A stretch of DNA of 64,000 bases from Bradyrhizobium sp. KBS0727. Its GTDB lineage: Bacteria; Pseudomonadota; Alphaproteobacteria; Rhizobiales; Xanthobacteraceae. Location: contig NZ_CP042176.1 of assembly GCF_005937885.2 (NCBI RefSeq), positions 2,971,501-3,035,500 on the forward strand. Reading direction: 5' to 3'. The translations under genes and the position numbers were made by a program. Shown piece after piece: positions 60,654 to 64,000 of this stretch (within the stretch, counting starts at the first letter, position 1; every line of letters begins with the position of its first letter). The notes under the pieces are model-generated. The model was not told the origin of the DNA and searched no databases. It worked only from the letters and a program-made list of their open reading frames with translations.

Positions 60654-61969
60654 ATGACTGACCGCTTGTCGATCTCCGCCAGCGAACGACTGGAGCAGGC
60701 GCTGACGCGTATCCAATCGCCCGCGTTCGAAGGATCGAAGGCCTTCACGGCAACGTTTGAAGAAAGCGCCCGGCGCGAAGCTCGGGCTTCCGACGAACGC
60801 GCCGCGATGGAAGCGCTACGCGGGCCGCTGGATGGCCGGATCGTCTCCGTCAAAGCGCTGTTCGACGTCGCTGGCATGATAACCGGTTCAGGGTCCGCCG
60901 TGTTGCGCCAGCTAGCTCCCGCTGCGGATGACGCTATCGTTGTAAAGCATTTGCGGGCGGCGGGCGCCGTCATCGTCGGCAAGACCCAGATGACCGAGTT
61001 TGCCTTTTCTGCGCTCGGTACGAACCCGCACGATGGCGTGCCGGGCAATTCGCGAGACCGCGAACGCGCCCCTGGTGGGTCGTATCCGGCGCCGTGGTAT
61101 CGGTTGTCGACGGCATGGCTGAAATCGCCATCGGCAGCGACACGGGTGGCTCGATCAGGATTCCGGCCTCGCTGTCCGGCGCGGTCGGCTTCAAGCCGAC
61201 GAGCGGGCGCGTATCGACAATTGGCGCGTTCTCGCTGTCGTCGACCCTCGACACGATCGGTCCGATCGCCCTGAACGTTGCGGACTGTGCCGCCGCCGAT
61301 CAGGTCCTGTCGGGGCAGGTGTTGGCGCAGCCGTTGCGTGCGGCCTCATCCGGCTCGTTCCGCCTGATCGTCGCCCGCGGCCGGCTTTTCGATCGTTGTG
61401 AGCTGGAGGTACTGGATGCGTTCGAGAATGCCGTCCGTCGGCTTCGGGCCAGCGGGGTGCAGATCGAAGACGGATCGATGGATGCGACCCTCGACGATAT
61501 CGCGGAGATCGACCGGATCGGGACGTTTCCGTCAATCGAGCTCGGAGCGACGCTGAGTGGTCTTCGAATTTCGGCCCTGGACGGCGTCGATCCGAAGACC
61601 CGGGTTCGCATCGAGGCGGGCGCGGGTATCCGTGCCGTCGACTATGTGCGCATGACCAGGCTTCGAAGCGCCGCGATCAGGTCGTTTGAAAGTGCCTTTT
61701 CCGAAAATGACGTCTTCGTCCTGCCGACGACACCGATCCGCGCGCCGCTGCTTTCGTCCGTAGAGGACGACGCTGCGTTCCATGACGCCAATGGACTCGT
61801 GCTTCGCAATCCGCGCATTGCCAACCTGCTGGATTGTCCCTCAATCACGCTGCCGCTCCCAACAGACGGTCTTCCCGTCGGTCTGATGCTGATCGGCCGA
61901 AGGAATTCGGACCGACGACTGTTGGAAATTGCGTCCCGCATCGAGGCGGAACTTTTTGTCCGTGGCTGA
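60654..61969 (+). pseudogene. Amidase-signature hydrolase with a frameshift
   Basis: Frame 1 from ATG 60654 gives the N-terminal third, with the catalytic lysine in VSVKALFDVAG and GKTQMTEFAFSALGTNPHDG. At about 61081-61085 one base is missing (TCGTATCCGGC where TCGTC-ATCCGGC would restore GGSSSGA), and the rest continues in another frame: AIGSDTGGSIRIPASL with the nucleophile serine, through DGLPVGLMLIGR to the stop at 61969. Intact enzymes hydrolyse amides. Whether this is real inactivation or a sequencing error needs checking. Confidence 0.88.
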
Positions 61970-61998
61970 TCACAACGACCATTCAGGTGAGGGAGGAT

Positions 61999-62103
61999 AT
62001 GATGGATGAACTATGGCGATGGGATGCGTGTCGCGTCGAGGCACCCGTACATACTAAAAACCCTTTGGAATCAATGAGACGTCGCGACATAACCGCAACA
62101 TGA
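61999..62103 (+). pseudogene. N-terminal stub of a second amidase gene
   Basis: GGGAGGAT precedes ATGATG; the 34-codon frame begins MMDELWRWDACRVEAP, which resembles the typical amidase start (MxELWRWDATELA), then loses similarity and stops just before the terminator and tRNA-Gln gene. It looks like a gene cut short at the island border. Confidence 0.45.
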
Positions 62104-62129
62104 AAAAGCCCGTCGGGGAGGGGTTTTTC
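62103..62129. terminator. Stem-loop with flanking A and T runs
   Basis: AAAAAGCCC...GGGGTTTTT forms a near-perfect stem with T-rich tails on both strands. It could end the tRNA transcript (minus strand) and the amidase operon (plus strand). Confidence 0.5.
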
Positions 62130-62159
62130 AAAAAAACTACAATTATTTCAGATGCTTAA

Positions 62160-62177
62160 CAGTGGCTGGGGAACTAG
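62160..62177 (+). repeat. Putative attachment repeat, right end (tRNA 3' end)
   Basis: CAGTGGCTGGGGAACTAG contains the reverse complement of the tRNA-Gln 3' end and CCA plus three flanking bases; it is the partner of 47155-47172. Confidence 0.6.
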
Positions 62178-62236
62178 GATTCGAACCTAGACAAACAGAG
62201 TCAGAGTCTGTTGTGCTACCGTTACACCATTCCCCA
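62163..62236 (-). tRNA. tRNA-Gln (anticodon CTG)
   Basis: 74 nt with encoded CCA. Acceptor stem TGGGGAA with TTCCCCA, anticodon stem ACAGA/TCTGT around loop CTCTGAC (anticodon CTG at 62204-62202), and T arm CTAGG TTCGAAT CCTAG. The first base pair (U-A type start TGGGG) is usual for tRNA-Gln. Its 3' end faces the 47-62 kb interval, as expected for an integration target. Confidence 0.95.
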
Positions 62237-62452
62237 AACGCCTGGACGAGAATTACATAGCAAATTCAAGGCGTTGTCTTGAATGTTGGGCAATTGCTCG
62301 CGACGGATCGGCAAATCGCGTCGAAGTGGGGTCCTTCTACCCGCTAGCTCCCGGCCTTGGCAAGCGTGCGGCGATAGGCTTCGTGGGATCAGGCCTGCGG
62401 CAAACGCGGGCCTGTTGCGGCGGCGTTGGCGCCGCGGTCAGGGCAGGGGCGA

Positions 62453-63169
62453 ATGAGCGTTTATTTCGAAGAGCTGGATTATCGCCCGACGCCGATCGGC
62501 GCGCTCAGCCTGCGGCGGCGCAGGTCGCTTTCCACCGGGGTCGATGTCTACGAAATCAAGCTCGGCGACGAATATCTGATGTCGAGCCAGTTCACGGCGG
62601 CCGAGATCGAACTGGCGCGGCTTGGGCTGGCGGCATTGACGCGCGCGGATCTTGATGTCGTCGTCGGCGGCCTCGGGCTCGGCTACACCGCGCAAGCCGT
62701 TCTCGAACATTCGAGCGTGCGGTCGTTGGTCGTCGTCGATGCGCTGCCTGAGGTGATCGAATGGCACGAGCAGGGCTTGCTGCCGCTCGGCAAGCAACTG
62801 ACCGGCGATCCGCGCTGTCGTCTCGTCCATGGCGACTTCTTTGCGATGACGCTGTCCGCCGAAGGGTATGATTCCCGGACTCCGGCCCGCCGCTTCGATG
62901 CGGTGCTTGTTGACATCGACCACTCGCCGCGAAAGCTGCTGCATCCGCGCCACGCCGCGCTGTACGAGAGGGAGGGGCTCTCCCGGTTGGCCGAACATCT
63001 GCATCCCGGCGGCGTCTTCGCGCTGTGGTCGAACGATCCCCCGGATCAAGCGTTCGAGCGCGTGCTGGCGGACGTCTTCGCAACGACGGCTGCACATGTC
63101 GTGACGTTCGACGATCTGGCGGGGGAGCACATCGCCACCAACACGGTCTATGTCGCTGGAAAGGCCTGA
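62453..63169 (+). CDS. Spermidine synthase-like protein
   Basis: 238 aa. VVVGGLGLGYTAQAVLEHSSVRSLVVVDALPEVIEWH is the cofactor-binding Rossmann region of the spermidine/spermine synthase family, and FDAVLVDIDHSPRKLLHP the catalytic loop area. The N-terminal beta domain is short, so it may be one of the many uncharacterised members rather than a true aminopropyltransferase. ATG 62453 follows AGGGGCG. Outside the putative island. Confidence 0.78.
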   Translation: MSVYFEELDYRPTPIGALSLRRRRSLSTGVDVYEIKLGDEYLMSSQFTAAEIELARLGLAALTRADLDVVVGGLGLGYTAQAVLEHSSVRSLVVVDALPEVIEWHEQGLLPLGKQLTGDPRCRLVHGDFFAMTLSAEGYDSRTPARRFDAVLVDIDHSPRKLLHPRHAALYEREGLSRLAEHLHPGGVFALWSNDPPDQAFERVLADVFATTAAHVVTFDDLAGEHIATNTVYVAGKA

Positions 63170-63374
63170 TGGTTCATCCGGGCGGCAGCGATGGAGGTGA
63201 TGCCGTCACCCGACTAATTGCCACGCGCGCGGATGCAGCCGCAACTTGCCGATGCCAACCGGCCATGCGATGCTGACCGCGCTGAAAAACAAGGAAAGCG
63301 GTGGGCCGTCGTGCCCGGGCTTATCCAGAGCTCTCAAGAGCCACACCGGGCGGGACCTTTCGGAGATCTTCAAA

Positions 63375-64000
63375 ATGGAATTCAAACGTATCGCTGTGCT
63401 GCTTTCTGCTGCCGCCATCTCGGTTGCACTGGCGGGCGCTGCTTCAGCCCAGGACAAGACCGTCAAGATCGGCGTGATCTTTCCGCTCAGCGGCAACGCC
63501 GCGAGCGCCGGCGTGCACGGCAAGGCGGCGATCGAAACCGCCGTCGAGATCATCAACACCGGCGGCCCCGGTCTCGGCAATCTACCGCTCACGAACAACG
63601 CGGGCCTCAAGGGCCTCGGCGGCGCCAAGGTCGAGGTCGTCTTCGCCGACAATCAGGGTAGCCCCGCCGTCGGGCAGAATCAGGCGCTGCGTCTGATCAC
63701 CGAAGAAAAGGTGGTTGCGATTACCGGCGCCTATCAGTCGGGCATCACGCTGACCGCCAGTGCGATCGCCGAGAAATACGGCATTCCCTTCGTCAATGGC
63801 GAGTCGGTTGCCGCCAACCTGACCGAGCGCGGCTTCAAATGGTTCTTCCGCGTCACCCCGGTGGCGTCGGATTTCGCCAAGATCTATCTCGAGTTCCTCA
63901 AGGACATGAAGGCCGGCGGCATCAAGACCGACAATGTCGCGATCGTCCACGAGAACACCGAGTACGGCACATCGGTCGCGAGCGTCATCACCTCGGTCTT
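63375..64000 (+). CDS. Branched-chain-type ABC transporter receptor (3' end beyond window)
   Basis: At least 208 aa, running off the right edge. Signal peptide (IAVLLSAAAISVALAGAASAQ), then VKIGVIFPLSGNAASAGVHG and ITGAYQSGITLTASAIAEKYG, typical of Liv-type receptors, with an insertion GGPGLGNLPLTNNAG seen in some rhizobial members. Start at ATG 63375; no strong ribosome site. It probably heads another transport operon. Confidence 0.88.
   Translation, partial: MEFKRIAVLLSAAAISVALAGAASAQDKTVKIGVIFPLSGNAASAGVHGKAAIETAVEIINTGGPGLGNLPLTNNAGLKGLGGAKVEVVFADNQGSPAVGQNQALRLITEEKVVAITGAYQSGITLTASAIAEKYGIPFVNGESVAANLTERGFKWFFRVTPVASDFAKIYLEFLKDMKAGGIKTDNVAIVHENTEYGTSVASVITSV

Noticed and set aside
1..64000. 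CRISPR array or prophage
   Set aside because: No regularly spaced direct repeats of 25-40 bp with spacers, no cas genes and no phage structural genes were seen.

Overview
The window is high-GC alphaproteobacterial DNA, most likely Bradyrhizobium or a close relative in the Nitrobacteraceae. The main reasons are a complete-looking acpXL-fabZXL-fabF2XL-fabF1XL-lpxXL cluster for very-long-chain fatty acid lipid A, many catabolic genes paired with solute receptors (Bug/TctC, Liv-type and family 3), and several interspersed palindromic repeats that I remember (not searched) as typical of that genus.

Layout. 0-3.8 kb (minus strand): two Asp/Glu-racemase-fold proteins, a GntR/FCD regulator and an MFS carrier, with a perfect 16-bp palindrome upstream of the carrier. 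4.2-6.9 kb: rhodanese, aminotransferase and PotF-like polyamine receptor. 7-11.4 kb (minus): the VLCFA/lipid A operon. 11.5-21.8 kb: ordinary chromosomal genes (KirBac-type K+ channel, ParB-like protein, AhpD-like protein, HerA-type ATPase, PAS-GGDEF-EAL protein, MFS carrier, LysR/SDR pair). 21.8-29.1 kb: an aromatic-acid catabolic block with a TetR regulator and its probable operator, PDC-lactonase-like amidohydrolase, oxalomesaconate-hydratase-like PIG-L protein, 4,5-dihydroxyphthalate-decarboxylase-like protein, type I extradiol dioxygenase and three periplasmic receptors.

29.1-45 kb is accessory and decaying. It holds a TPR protein, two paralogous FecR-domain proteins (one fused to four VCBS repeats and an RTX region), two displaced 3' fragments of the extradiol dioxygenase gene, a DUF2384/RES toxin-antitoxin pair with an operator-like palindrome, an IS5-type transposase, a frameshifted wHTH-TPR regulator, a metallo-beta-lactamase-fold protein and non-coding repeats.

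47.2-62.2 kb looks like an island in the 3' end of a tRNA-Gln(CTG) gene. An 18-bp sequence at 47155 matches the tRNA 3' end at 62160 in 17 positions and in the same orientation. The interval begins with a HerA-like ATPase and debris (HlyD and SnoaL fragments). It then carries one long co-directional module: MarR regulator with an 11-bp inverted repeat over its target promoter, flavin reductase, HpaB-type monooxygenase, cupin, a full Liv-type ABC importer, a DUF2848 protein and a frameshifted amidase. This is probably an import-and-oxidise pathway for an unidentified aromatic compound. After the tRNA come a spermidine-synthase-like protein and the start of another Liv-type receptor, which runs off the right edge.

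All calls come from reading the sequence and remembered family motifs. No database search was run.
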